Notes: a model not told the origin generated them from the letters alone. A stretch of 64,000 nt of DNA from Ardenticatenaceae bacterium (GCA_020634395.1 JACKBU010000011.1:1-64000), one strand, 5' to 3'. Numbered from the stretch's first letter, positions 33,243 to 42,483 are shown. Program-made: numbers and translations.

Positions 33243-36188
33243 ATGAATACAATAATGACCAAACATAAGTTCTGGATTGGCGTGTTGGCACTCCTGGCGG
33301 CGGTTTTATGCCTGCCTTACCAGGCAGCGCACGCTCAGGCGCCCGACGTCACGTTTGACCTGTGCGCCACGACTGGTACGCTCGCGCTGCCGGGCGGTGT
33401 GACGGTGCCCATTTGGGGATACGCCCTGGGCGACTGCTCCGGCAGTCCATCCGCCAGTCTGCCTGGTCCCACTCTCACCGTGAATGCCGGTGAGACCGTC
33501 CAAATCAATCTGCACAACAATCTGGGCGAGAGCACCACCTTGAATATACCCGGTGTCTCTATGCTGCCCGATGTAGCCGGCGCCGACCCCGGATTTACAA
33601 AATCCTTTACCTTTGAGGCCAGCGAGCCAGGGACGTATCTTTACGAAGCCGGCTTGTTAAGCCAACATCAGGTAGCCATGGGCATGTTCGGTGCGCTGGT
33701 CGTGAATCCGTCTACACCCGGACAGGCTTACAATGATGCCTCTACAGCTTTCGATGACGAAGCGATCCTCATCTTAAGCGAGATTGACCCGAACCTGAAC
33801 AATGGGACGCCCTCGGCTTTCGATTTGCGGACCTACTCGCCGAAGTATTTCCTGATCAACGGCCTGGCGTATCCCGACACGACGGAGATCTCTACTGTGG
33901 CGGGCAACAAAGTGTTGCTGCGGTACCTGAATGCAGGGTTGGGACATCATTCTGTGGCGCTGACAGGCTTGCAGCAGCGGGTCATTGCCGTTGATGGCAG
34001 CCCGTTGACGCATCCCTACACGGTCGTCGCCGAAACCATAGCCCCCGGCCAGGGTATTGACGTGATCACCGCCATCCCGGCCTCTGCGCCCGATGGTTCT
34101 CATTTTGCTCTGTATGACGGCAGCCTGATGCTGAACAATCGCACGGCGGCCGGCTTTGGCGGCATGATGACCTTCTTGACGCTGGCCGGTGGTGGTCCAG
34201 GCTCTGGGGATACAGAAGGGCCGGTTGCCGGCGGCACGGCCGTTACCCCCAGCGGCAGCGACGTGCTCCTGACAGCCACAATCGATGATACCGCCAAAGG
34301 CGGCTCCAACATCCAGGCAGCCGAGTATTACCTGGACAGCACCGCCGGTACGCCCATTGCCATGACCGCCAGCGACGGTAGCTTTGACTCGCCGACTGAA
34401 AACGTCGAGGCGATTATTAGCGCAGCCACCCTGGCCAGCCTGTCCACAGGTGACCATACAATTTATGTGCGGGGTCAAGACGACGCCGTCCCGGGCAACT
34501 GGGGTTCCTTCAACCTGGGTGTGCTGCACATCGACAACCAGGGGCCAGCAACCAGCGCCCTGACACTGTCGCCCAATCCCAGCGGCGGTAACGTAGGCGT
34601 CGTGATGAACGGTACGGCCAGCGAGGCAGCCACGGGTGGCAGCACGATCATTGCTGCTGAATACTTCGTTGATGCCAGCGGCGCGGATGGTTCTGGCACA
34701 ACGGTTACACGGGGTGGCTCCGGCACGACGGTCAGCCTGAACGCTACGATTCCAGCCGGTCTGCCGGAAGGCGTCCATACGATCTACGTGCATGCTCAGG
34801 ATGGCAATGGATTGTGGGGCGGCTTCGCTACGATCGACTTGCTCGTGGATCAAACTGGACCGGCAACCTCTGGTGTGACGGCCAATCCGAATCCGAACAA
34901 CGGCAGCCTGCCGTACAGTCTGAGCCAGCCCTCGGTGCGGGTCAATGCCTCCATCAGCGATGCCCTCAACGCGGGCGTGCAGTCGAATATCAGCATGGTG
35001 GAAGGCTTCATCGACTACAACAGTGCGGACGATGCCGATGGCACGGGCTTCCCGTTCACCCCGGCCGATGGCCTGTACAACGAGCCGGATGAGAATGCCT
35101 ACGCCTTTGTGCCGCTGACGACGATTGCCACGTTATCGGAAGGCGTCCACACCATTGCTGTTCATGGCAAGGACGCTTCTGGTAATTGGGGACCGGTGAC
35201 TACAACCGACCTGATCATCGACAAGACTGGCCCGACGCTGAGCGGCGCAAGCGCAGCGCCGAATCCGACGCAAGGCGCGACCAGCGTTACGCTGTCGGCG
35301 ACGGCCAGTGAAACCGTGGTGCAGGCGGAATGGTACATGGGTACAGACCCCGGCGTAGGCAATGGAACGGCGATGAGCGCGGCGGGAACGAATGTAACGG
35401 CCGTTATCGACATCACCGCTCTGGATCCAGGAAGCTACACGCTGTACTTGCGGGCCAAAGATGCCGCCAGCAACTGGGGCGCCGTCAGCAGCGCTACCTT
35501 CGTGGTTAGCGCCCCGGCCATCGACTTCTCAACTGTGGGCAATACCAATCCACCTGGCGTAGGCGGCGGCGCCGATGACTCAGACATCTACCGCTGGAAC
35601 GGTGCATACAGCCGCGTGATCGACGCCACGACGATTGGTGTGCCGGGCAGTGCCAGTGTGGATGGGTTCCATCGCGTAGATGACACGCACTTCTACCTTT
35701 CCTTCAGCGGCTCCAACACCTTCTTACCCGGTTTGGGCAATGTACAGGACGAAGACGTCGTGTTTTACAATGCCGGAACGTGGTCGGTGTTCTTCAATGG
35801 CACAGCTTTGGGCCTGACCGGTTCCAATGAAGACATTGACGCTTTCAGTGTTGTGGACGGCGTGCTGTACTTCTCAATGCTTGGTAATACGTTCCCGGCC
35901 GACGACGCTGACATCTACAGCTGGAACGGTAGTACGTTTGCCCAGGTCTGGGATGCAACCGCCAATGGGCTGCCTGGCTCGGCGAACGTCGATGGTCTGA
36001 AGCTCGTGGATGCCACTCACTTCTACCTCTCGTTCACTGGAACGGTTTTTGTACCCGGTGTGGGAAATGTTCAAGATGAAGACATCGTTTACTATGACAA
36101 CGGAACCTGGTCGCTGTACTTTGACGGTACGGCCAACGGACTGGGAACCAGCAGCAATCTGGATATTGATGCCTTCGATTTCCCGTAG
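33243..36188 (+). CDS. Cupredoxin-Ig-repeat secreted protein
   Basis: A 981-residue exported protein. A signal peptide ends near AAHAQA (about 32). Residues about 35-330 form a cupredoxin/multicopper-oxidase-like region in which YHCH of the active paralogue is YEAG; SQHQVAMGM and GHHSVAL remain. Four Ig-like or bacterial tandem domains follow (about 335-770), each opening with a GP(A/T) motif plus NPNP- or SPNPS-type sequence. A pair of about 90-residue repeats ends the protein, each with D(I)Y-WNG, TANGLPGS-like and DEDVVFY/DEDIVYY motifs. AAGGAG sets ATG 33243. It looks like a surface adaptor that has lost electron transfer. Confidence 0.75.
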   Translation: MNTIMTKHKFWIGVLALLAAVLCLPYQAAHAQAPDVTFDLCATTGTLALPGGVTVPIWGYALGDCSGSPSASLPGPTLTVNAGETVQINLHNNLGESTTLNIPGVSMLPDVAGADPGFTKSFTFEASEPGTYLYEAGLLSQHQVAMGMFGALVVNPSTPGQAYNDASTAFDDEAILILSEIDPNLNNGTPSAFDLRTYSPKYFLINGLAYPDTTEISTVAGNKVLLRYLNAGLGHHSVALTGLQQRVIAVDGSPLTHPYTVVAETIAPGQGIDVITAIPASAPDGSHFALYDGSLMLNNRTAAGFGGMMTFLTLAGGGPGSGDTEGPVAGGTAVTPSGSDVLLTATIDDTAKGGSNIQAAEYYLDSTAGTPIAMTASDGSFDSPTENVEAIISAATLASLSTGDHTIYVRGQDDAVPGNWGSFNLGVLHIDNQGPATSALTLSPNPSGGNVGVVMNGTASEAATGGSTIIAAEYFVDASGADGSGTTVTRGGSGTTVSLNATIPAGLPEGVHTIYVHAQDGNGLWGGFATIDLLVDQTGPATSGVTANPNPNNGSLPYSLSQPSVRVNASISDALNAGVQSNISMVEGFIDYNSADDADGTGFPFTPADGLYNEPDENAYAFVPLTTIATLSEGVHTIAVHGKDASGNWGPVTTTDLIIDKTGPTLSGASAAPNPTQGATSVTLSATASETVVQAEWYMGTDPGVGNGTAMSAAGTNVTAVIDITALDPGSYTLYLRAKDAASNWGAVSSATFVVSAPAIDFSTVGNTNPPGVGGGADDSDIYRWNGAYSRVIDATTIGVPGSASVDGFHRVDDTHFYLSFSGSNTFLPGLGNVQDEDVVFYNAGTWSVFFNGTALGLTGSNEDIDAFSVVDGVLYFSMLGNTFPADDADIYSWNGSTFAQVWDATANGLPGSANVDGLKLVDATHFYLSFTGTVFVPGVGNVQDEDIVYYDNGTWSLYFDGTANGLGTSSNLDIDAFDFP

Positions 36189-36201
36189 TTAGTTAACTGG
36201 T

Positions 36202-36290
36202 GTCTGGTGGAGGGCTGGTGGCGACGGCCGTTAACCGCCCACCAAGCTTTCCACCAGACCCAGACCCTCAGGTACAGATTAGCCTGAGGG
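36202..36290 (+). terminator. Two consecutive hairpins after the cupredoxin-Ig gene
   Basis: The first, 36202-36259, pairs GTCTGGTGGA- with -TCCACCAGAC and has the ACGGCCGT motif in its loop. The second, 36265-36290, has an 8-bp stem CCCTCAGG/CCTGAGGG. A T-rich TGTTCT follows. Together they likely attenuate or end transcription before 36336. Confidence 0.65.
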
Positions 36291-36335
36291 TGTTCTACAA
36301 ATGCTAAACAAACCGGTTTTAGAGGAAGGACTGCG

Positions 36336-36830
36336 TTGAAACAAGTACTGACACCAAATCAAGCGGATATACCTACAGAGGTAAACCACAATTATCGGAA
36401 GATTCTTGGGGCGGCAGGGCTGTTGTTGCTCGTTTTATTGGCGGGCTGGCTTGTCTGGACCCAGGGACCGGGTTTGTTAGCGCGCAGTCGGCCGGGTATG
36501 TCGGCAGAAGCATTTGCCGAGGCAACCGGCATACAGATCAAACTTATCGGCGTTACAGGGGGTGGGGGCTTTGTTGACTTTCGGTACAAAGTTCTGGATG
36601 CGGACAAAGCTGCCAACCTTTTACAAGATCCGGCTAACGCTCCGGTACTGTTGGTTGAAGACGGCCGTGGCGCTGTTCTGCGCACAGATCCTGCCGCCTT
36701 CAAGATCGACTTTGCCGACGACACCTCTTACTTTGTGTTCTATGTAAATTCGCAAAACGCGATAAAACATGGCACACAGGTAACGGCCGTTATCGGCGAC
36801 TACCGGCTGAAACATCTCACTGCTCAGTGA
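36336..36830 (+). CDS. Single-pass membrane protein, paralogue 1 of a new pair
   Basis: A 164-residue protein I do not recognise. One membrane helix (about 25-43) is followed by an extracytoplasmic domain with GIQIKLIGVTGGGGFVDFRY, LLVEDGRGAVL and GTQVTAVIGDYRLKHL. The same pattern (IGVTxGGGxxDFR, VEDxG, GTxVTAVxGDxRLKH) occurs in the protein at 39005, so the two are paralogues bracketing a subtilase. The start is TTG after AGGAAGGA; no ATG is available before the domain. Function unknown; a surface sensor or protease partner is a guess. Confidence 0.7.
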   Translation: MKQVLTPNQADIPTEVNHNYRKILGAAGLLLLVLLAGWLVWTQGPGLLARSRPGMSAEAFAEATGIQIKLIGVTGGGGFVDFRYKVLDADKAANLLQDPANAPVLLVEDGRGAVLRTDPAAFKIDFADDTSYFVFYVNSQNAIKHGTQVTAVIGDYRLKHLTAQ

Positions 36831-36847
36831 GCAGGAGCGATTGCAAG

Positions 36848-38959
36848 ATGAAAAAGGCAGCGATTCTCATCGTTATTCTCATGATGTTGTTCCCGGCGCT
36901 GAGCAGCCACGATTCACAGCCGGTAGAGTCACAATCTTACCCGCAAACCGCTTTTGCCCAACCGGAACAAAGCATCCCTTCCATTCTGGATGCCGGCGTA
37001 GACAAGCTCGCGCCGGAAGTGCAGGCCGACGTAGCCAGCCGATCAGATGAACGGTTGGTTACGGTGATTGTGACCATGCGCAGCCAGCTGGATCTGAAGG
37101 CAATAGACGGCCGTAACCGCACCCAGCGCGCGCAAAACGTACTCCAATCTTTGCAGCAAAATGCGGACCAGTCACAACGAGCGCTGCGCACCTTGCTGGC
37201 GGCCAAACAGTCTCAGGGTCTCGTCAGCCAGGTTATCCCTTTGTGGATCAACAACAGCCTCTCGGTAACGGCCGTGCCCTCGGTCATTCGGGAAATCGCT
37301 ACGCGCGCCGACGTGCTTCGTATCTCCTCAGACAGAGTAAACATTGTTGCTGAGCCTCTGCTGCCGCCCGAACCCAATCTGGAGGTGGTCAACGCCCCGG
37401 ATTTGTGGGCGCTGGGCTGGTATGGGCAGGGTGTCGTTGTGGCCAACATGGACAGCGGCGTAGACGGAACCCATGCCGACCTGGCCGGAAGCTGGCGCGG
37501 CGGCAGCAACAGTTGGTACGATCCTTTCGGCGAGCATGCCACCCCCACCGATTTGTCCGGACATGGCACGCAAACCATGGGCGTTATGGTGGGCGGCGAC
37601 GCCAGCGGCGGCCCCATCGGCATTGCGCCTCAGGCGCAGTGGATCGCCGTCAAAATCTTCAACGATGCCGGCAGTTCTACCGCTACGGCCATTCATCTAG
37701 GTTTCCAGTGGCTGCTAGACCCGGACGGTGACCCAGGAACCAATGATGCGCCCCAGGTGGTGAACAACTCCTGGGCCAATGGCACGCCGGGCTGCAACCT
37801 GGATTTCCAACTGGACTTGCAGGCCTTGCGGGCGGCCGGCATTGTGCCCGTCTTTTCCGCCGGAAACTACGGTCCCAATGCTTCCTCCAGCCGCAGCCCG
37901 GCCAACAACCCGGAGGCGCTGGCTGTAGGAGCGGTCAATAACGTGGATGCTATCTATGGCCTAAGCAGCCGGGGTCCATCATCGTGTGGTGATGGCACGG
38001 CCGTTTTCCCAGACCTGGTAGCGCCGGGCGTAAACATTCTGACGAGCGACGCCTATGGCGGGTACGCTTACGCATCGGGAACGTCGATAGCCGCGCCTCA
38101 CGTGGCCGGCGCGCTGGCGCTTCTCCTGAGTGCTTATCCGGACCTGACTGTGGTACAACAAGAGGATGCGCTCCGCAACACGGCCGTTGACCTGGGCAGT
38201 ACCGGGCCGGACAACACGTTTGGCTACGGCCGTCTGGACATCCTGGCGGCTTACCAATCGCTGGAAAACGGCGGCGGTGATCCGACACCGACACCTACCC
38301 CGACGGCTACCCCCACCGCGACTCCGGAACCCGGCGATGTGATCTTCAATGACAGCTTGGAAACAGGGGACTTTTCGCGCTGGACGGCCGTGGTAGATCG
38401 GGACGGCGACCTGTCTGTGAGCGATACGGCGGCTATGGCCGGCACCAAAGGGTTATCAGCCCTGATCGATGACAGGCGGGGCATGTACCTGCGCGATGAC
38501 AGTCCGCAGAACGAAACGCGCTACCGGGTGGGCTTCCGATTTGATCCCAACGGGGTAAGTATGGCCGGCGGCAACATGCATCGCCTCCTGGCCGGGGTAA
38601 ACGGCACAGTCGAAGTCTTTAACCTGGACATTCGTTTCCGCAGCGGCGCTTACCAGCTTCGCGCTGGCCTGCGTACCGACGTGGGCACTTATGCCTACAC
38701 CGCCTGGTATGCTCTAGCCGACGCGCCGCATACCATTGAACTGGACTGGCAGGCAGCCTCCGCTGCGGGCGCCAATGATGGCTCGCTCTCCCTGTGGCTG
38801 GACCAGGTTTTCAAAGAGACCAAAGGGGGGATCGATAATGATACCCACCGGATCGAAGAAGTACGCCTGGGTCCGCAAAGCGGGATCGATAGCGGCACGG
38901 CGGGCACGGAATTGTTCGACGATTTTGTTTCACAACACAGTAATCCTATCTGGCCGTAG
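36848..38959 (+). CDS. Secreted subtilisin-like serine protease (S8)
   Basis: A 703-residue protease with a signal peptide (about 1-22) and an I9-like or fervidolysin-like propeptide (about 30-165). The S8 catalytic domain has Asp202 (MDSGVDGTH), His239 (GHGTQTMG) and Ser413 (GTSIAAPHVAGALAL). A PTPTPTPTATPTATP linker (about 478-495) leads to a C-terminal beta-sandwich of about 200 residues resembling concanavalin-like carbohydrate-binding modules. AGGAG at 36833-36837 supports ATG 36848, though a GTG at 36827 overlapping the previous gene is possible. It may mature the secreted proteins of this locus. Confidence 0.9.
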   Translation: MKKAAILIVILMMLFPALSSHDSQPVESQSYPQTAFAQPEQSIPSILDAGVDKLAPEVQADVASRSDERLVTVIVTMRSQLDLKAIDGRNRTQRAQNVLQSLQQNADQSQRALRTLLAAKQSQGLVSQVIPLWINNSLSVTAVPSVIREIATRADVLRISSDRVNIVAEPLLPPEPNLEVVNAPDLWALGWYGQGVVVANMDSGVDGTHADLAGSWRGGSNSWYDPFGEHATPTDLSGHGTQTMGVMVGGDASGGPIGIAPQAQWIAVKIFNDAGSSTATAIHLGFQWLLDPDGDPGTNDAPQVVNNSWANGTPGCNLDFQLDLQALRAAGIVPVFSAGNYGPNASSSRSPANNPEALAVGAVNNVDAIYGLSSRGPSSCGDGTAVFPDLVAPGVNILTSDAYGGYAYASGTSIAAPHVAGALALLLSAYPDLTVVQQEDALRNTAVDLGSTGPDNTFGYGRLDILAAYQSLENGGGDPTPTPTPTATPTATPEPGDVIFNDSLETGDFSRWTAVVDRDGDLSVSDTAAMAGTKGLSALIDDRRGMYLRDDSPQNETRYRVGFRFDPNGVSMAGGNMHRLLAGVNGTVEVFNLDIRFRSGAYQLRAGLRTDVGTYAYTAWYALADAPHTIELDWQAASAAGANDGSLSLWLDQVFKETKGGIDNDTHRIEEVRLGPQSGIDSGTAGTELFDDFVSQHSNPIWP

Positions 38960-39004
38960 GCCGGTTGGTATTCACAGTACGGCGAGAAGGAGGTTTTCTA
39001 ATCG

Positions 39005-39484
39005 ATGAATGAAGCAACAACACCCCCCGCACCTGCGACGACTCAACCGCTGCGTATTCCGTGGACGATATTGGCTGCCGCAGCCGTGTTAATCCTGGCT
39101 TTTGCCGGCCTGCTTCTTTACCAGGCGTGGTCTGCCAACGCCAATCAGGACGCGGTGATTTCGGCCATTGAGGAGCAGTACGGCCTGCGCGTCACGATGA
39201 TTGGCGTTACTGCCGGAGGAGGAGCGCTGGATTTCCGTTTCCAGGTGGTTGACCCAAGCAAAGCGTCGAATTACCTGCACGGCCCAACGGAAGATCTGCC
39301 GACGTTGATAGTGGAAGACAGCGGCGCGCGTATTGAAGCGCCGGTTCATCAGCACACGATGACGTATCAGTATGGGATTGTTTATTACATGTTGTATGGG
39401 AATCCGCACGGTGTGGTGCAGCCAGGGACCAAGGTTACGGCCGTTTTTGGTGACCTGCGTTTGAAACACATTGTTGCGCGCTAA
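39005..39484 (+). CDS. Single-pass membrane protein, paralogue 2 of the pair
   Basis: A 159-residue relative of the protein at 36336. A proline-rich cytoplasmic N-terminus (about 1-18) and one membrane helix (about 19-40) precede the conserved domain: GLRVTMIGVTAGGGALDFRF, LPTLIVEDSGARI, PVHQHTMTYQYG and GTKVTAVFGDLRLKHI. The HQH and MTYQY segment is not shared with paralogue 1 and could bind metal. AGGAGG is present upstream. It follows the subtilase by 45 bp. I cannot assign a function. Confidence 0.7.
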   Translation: MNEATTPPAPATTQPLRIPWTILAAAAVLILAFAGLLLYQAWSANANQDAVISAIEEQYGLRVTMIGVTAGGGALDFRFQVVDPSKASNYLHGPTEDLPTLIVEDSGARIEAPVHQHTMTYQYGIVYYMLYGNPHGVVQPGTKVTAVFGDLRLKHIVAR

Positions 39485-39588
39485 TCCAGGTAGCAGCTTC
39501 TAAAGACCAAAACAGCGTGATTGATTCTCGACTAAGTCAGGCTAAGAACCTGATAAACTATGCTGCTCCCCGGCCAAGGATGGGATTT

Positions 39589-39984
39589 ATGGAATCATTA
39601 CACGGCCGTTCTCTCGACTGCAATCGAGTACTAATTGTTGATAATCTGCCGTTGATGGGTGCGGGTCTGGAAAAACTTTTATCTGCTGAAGAACGTTTGC
39701 AAGTTACCGGTGTAACGGTTCATTCTGAAGAAGAGTTAGTGCGGGAAATTTGGCGCAATGTGCCAGACGTGTTAATTCTAACTGTTGAATCGCAGCCAAT
39801 CGACCCCTTCCACTTATGGCAGCAGTTAGAAAATTACGGCCGTCTCCGTATCATCCAGATCAGCCTGCACAGCAACACCGTGCAAGTCTACGAAATGAAA
39901 CAGTTTACCTTCGTGGGGCGCAGTTCTCGCTGCCGGGAGAACGACCTGCCAGACATCGAGCCGATCAATCTTAACTGCAACTAG
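39589..39984 (+). CDS. Pseudo-receiver (response-regulator-like) protein
   Basis: About 131 residues with a receiver-like fold: VLIVDNLPLMGAGLEKLL at the N-terminus and PDVLILTVES where a receiver has its phospho-acceptor strand. The acceptor aspartate is replaced by threonine and the expected second acidic residue is absent from VDN. It probably does not accept phosphate in the usual way. No DNA-binding domain follows; the C-terminus is short with two cysteines. AAGGA 8 bp upstream favours ATG 39589; a GTG at 39517 would add 24 residues. It ends the rightward locus, and its role may be in protein-protein control of the nearby kinase. Confidence 0.6.
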   Translation: MESLHGRSLDCNRVLIVDNLPLMGAGLEKLLSAEERLQVTGVTVHSEEELVREIWRNVPDVLILTVESQPIDPFHLWQQLENYGRLRIIQISLHSNTVQVYEMKQFTFVGRSSRCRENDLPDIEPINLNCN

Positions 39985-40006
39985 GCAGCGTGTGCGTTCC
40001 ACCGGC

Positions 40007-42070
40007 TCAGGCGAGCGGCAGCGTAAACCAGAAGGCCGCCCCGCCGCCGGGCTGCGCCGTCATGCCCACCTCCCCGCCGTGGGCCTCGACAATCGCCTTT
40101 ACCACCGATAAGCCCAGGCCTGCCCCGGCCTGCCCCGGTCGCTGCTCCGGATCCGGCCGCCGGAAAGGCTGGAACAGGCTGGCCTGATAACCGGCCGGAA
40201 TGCCCGGTCCTTCGTCGGCCACCGTCACTTTGGCCCAACGGCCGTCTACCTGCACAGCCAGCGTAATTGTGCTGCCATCCGGGCTGTACTTGATGGCGTT
40301 GGAAAGCAGATTCACCAGCACCTGCACCGTGCGACGGCCGTCCGCGTGCAGCTTTGGTATCTCCGCCGGCAGGTCGATCAGCAGGTGATGGTGGTACTTC
40401 TCTTGCAGGGGGCGCATCGTGTAGGCCGCTTCTCCCAGCAGTTCGCCCAGGTCCGTGGGATGCGGCGAGATGTGGAACCGTCCCGCTTCCAGGCTGGCGC
40501 TTTCCAGCAAATTGTCGATCAGCGTTTGCAGCCCCAAAATGCCTAAGTGCAGCGAGGTAAACAGCTCCTGGCGTTCCGACGCGGCCAGGTCATCGACCTG
40601 ATCGCGGAGCAGTTCGGCGGAAGCCGCCAGCGCCGCCAGCGGCGTGCGAAATTCGTGGGTGACGTTGGCTAAAAATTCGCCCAGCAGCCGGTGCAAAATC
40701 TCCGTCTCGGTCACATCACGCAGGACCAGGGCCAACTGCCGCCCGCTGGCCCCCGGCGGCGTAAGCTGGGCGCTGGTGATGGACAGAGTGAGGTGACGGC
40801 CGTCGGCCGTTTCATATATCATTTTCTGGGGACGGCTGAACGCTTCGATAGCCGTCACGGACGGGAACACGGTTTCCAGGAATTGTCCGACGGCCGTTTC
40901 CTCCTCCCGGCCGGTAATCCGTTCCGCACCGGGGCTGAAGAAGGCGATACGGCCGTTTTCGTCCACCGTCACAATCCCCTCCACAATGCTTTCCAGCAGA
41001 TGTTCCGTCCATCCCTTCGATTGGCGCAGCGCCGTAATGGTTTGCTGCAGGTCGGCGCGGGCCTGTTCCAGCGCCTGGGCCACCTGGGATACCTCGCGCA
41101 CGCCCGACTGCACCCACACCGGATGCTGCAAATCGCCGGTGCTGAACTGTTCGGCCGCTCCGGCTAACTGGGTCAGCGGGTGGCCAATGCGCCGCGCCAG
41201 GAAAACACCCAGCAGCGAACTGGCCGCCACAGCCAGGACAATGCTGCCGATGAGCGCCCACAGCAGGCTCTGCTGGGCAGCCACCATGTCCGACACATCC
41301 AGGGCTACCACGTCGTGGATAAGCGCGGATTGGTCGTCGGCCGCGCGGCGCAAATCCAGGATGACGGCGTAATAAGGGACATTCTGCACGGTGAAGCGGC
41401 GGGTGTATGCGTTTGGCGCGGCATTGGCTGAGGCGGGGGCGGCCTGGGCGAGGGGTAAACTGGCGGCAACCAGAGTGGAGTCCAGAAACAGGCTGTGGGC
41501 CAGCCCCGTTTGCGCCTCCATCTGGCGCATCAAGGCATCGTCTAGCTGCACGCCGACCAGCACCTGGCCCTGCGGCCCGGCTGTGCCGTTGACGGCGTGA
41601 CTGGACAGCAGCCAGATCTGCTCACGGCCGTTTTCGTCACTCAGCGCGTGCAGCCCGGTGGGACTGGGCAGGGCGCAGCCAGCCAGGGTGACGGCCGTGC
41701 CCGCTTCCGCCAGCACATCCCCATCCTGCACACACACCCGCAGCATATCCAGTTCCGTATCGGCGCGCAGGGTTTGCAGATAGGCGGTCAGGGCGGCCGC
41801 CTCATCGTGGGCCAGCAGCGTTTGCAGTGTCGGGCGCTGGCTGGTAAGCGTGGCCAGATCCTCCACCTTGCTGCGCCAGTTGGCGTACAGGGCCGTGGTG
41901 GCCCGGCTGGCCTGCTCCAGCTGCGCCCAGGCCTGCCGCTCGATCTGGCTGCGGACGACCCAGATGGCCAGACTGCCGGCGACGACGGCCGTCAACACCA
42001 CCAGCCCTACAAAACTCAGGACCATTTGCACCGTCAGGCTTTGGCGGTGCAGTCCTATTTTCTCTCTCAT
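40007..42070 (-). CDS. Membrane sensor histidine kinase (HAMP, PAS, HisKA)
   Basis: A 687-residue kinase. A first helix (about 13-35) and a second (about 266-290) bracket an extracytoplasmic sensor domain of about 220 residues (Cache-like). A HAMP domain, a PAS domain (about 360-470), HisKA with His472 in NVTHEFRTPL, and an HATPase domain (NLLSNAIKYSPDG, DEGPGIP, GAGLGLSVVK) follow. It is transcribed alone on the minus strand, convergent with the preceding locus, and no response regulator is adjacent on its strand. The ATG at 42070 is preferred over a TTG at 42115. The 21-bp array begins about 100 bp upstream of its start. Confidence 0.9.
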   Translation of the reverse strand: MREKIGLHRQSLTVQMVLSFVGLVVLTAVVAGSLAIWVVRSQIERQAWAQLEQASRATTALYANWRSKVEDLATLTSQRPTLQTLLAHDEAAALTAYLQTLRADTELDMLRVCVQDGDVLAEAGTAVTLAGCALPSPTGLHALSDENGREQIWLLSSHAVNGTAGPQGQVLVGVQLDDALMRQMEAQTGLAHSLFLDSTLVAASLPLAQAAPASANAAPNAYTRRFTVQNVPYYAVILDLRRAADDQSALIHDVVALDVSDMVAAQQSLLWALIGSIVLAVAASSLLGVFLARRIGHPLTQLAGAAEQFSTGDLQHPVWVQSGVREVSQVAQALEQARADLQQTITALRQSKGWTEHLLESIVEGIVTVDENGRIAFFSPGAERITGREEETAVGQFLETVFPSVTAIEAFSRPQKMIYETADGRHLTLSITSAQLTPPGASGRQLALVLRDVTETEILHRLLGEFLANVTHEFRTPLAALAASAELLRDQVDDLAASERQELFTSLHLGILGLQTLIDNLLESASLEAGRFHISPHPTDLGELLGEAAYTMRPLQEKYHHHLLIDLPAEIPKLHADGRRTVQVLVNLLSNAIKYSPDGSTITLAVQVDGRWAKVTVADEGPGIPAGYQASLFQPFRRPDPEQRPGQAGAGLGLSVVKAIVEAHGGEVGMTAQPGGGAAFWFTLPLA

Positions 42071-42168
42071 GCCGGGCCGCCCAGAAAACGGCCGATTTTT
42101 GTTTGCATACCCCAATTATGCCCGCAACCAAGGCGGATGGGAATAAAAGCCGGGCCGGGGATCATCAT

Positions 42169-42483
42169 TCCTGCCAGCGGATCACTGGTTTCTACCAGCG
42201 GATCACTCACTTCTGCCAGCGGATCACTCATTTCTGCCAGCGGATCACTCACTTCTGCCAGCGGATCACTCATTTCTACCGGCGGATCAGTCACTTCTGC
42301 CGGCGGATCACTCATTTCTGCCAGCGGATCACTCATTTCTAGCGGCGGATGGGTCGTCTCTGTCCGCGGATCAGTCATGTCGGCCAGCGGATGAGTCGTT
42401 TCTGCCAGCGGATGAGTCGTTTCTACCCGCGGATCGGTCATTTCTGGGTGCGGATCGGCGGTTGTCTCTGGCGGATAAACTGA
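42169..42483. repeat. 21-bp tandem repeat array 3
   Basis: About 15 units of 21 bp in exact register from 42169. The unit is TTCTGCCAGCGGATCACTCA plus one base, with sequence variants GCCAGC/ACCAGC/GCCGGC and degenerate units at both ends. Both strands stay open over much of it (plus heptads like ASGSLIS, minus heptads like MSDPLAE) because 21 is divisible by 3. It lies between the divergent kinase and GH3 genes. There is no spacer variation of CRISPR type. Confidence 0.88.

Noticed and set aside
41597..42394. 265-codon plus-strand gene over the kinase N-terminus and array 3
   Set aside because: It is a shadow of the kinase followed by repeat translation, without a ribosome binding site or domain.
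42067..42441. Minus-strand gene of repeated MSDPLAE heptads
   Set aside because: Open only because the repeat period is 21 bp; it runs into the kinase leader and both strands are open.
42169..42483. CRISPR array
   Set aside because: Units are contiguous 21-bp copies without unique spacers and no cas gene is present.
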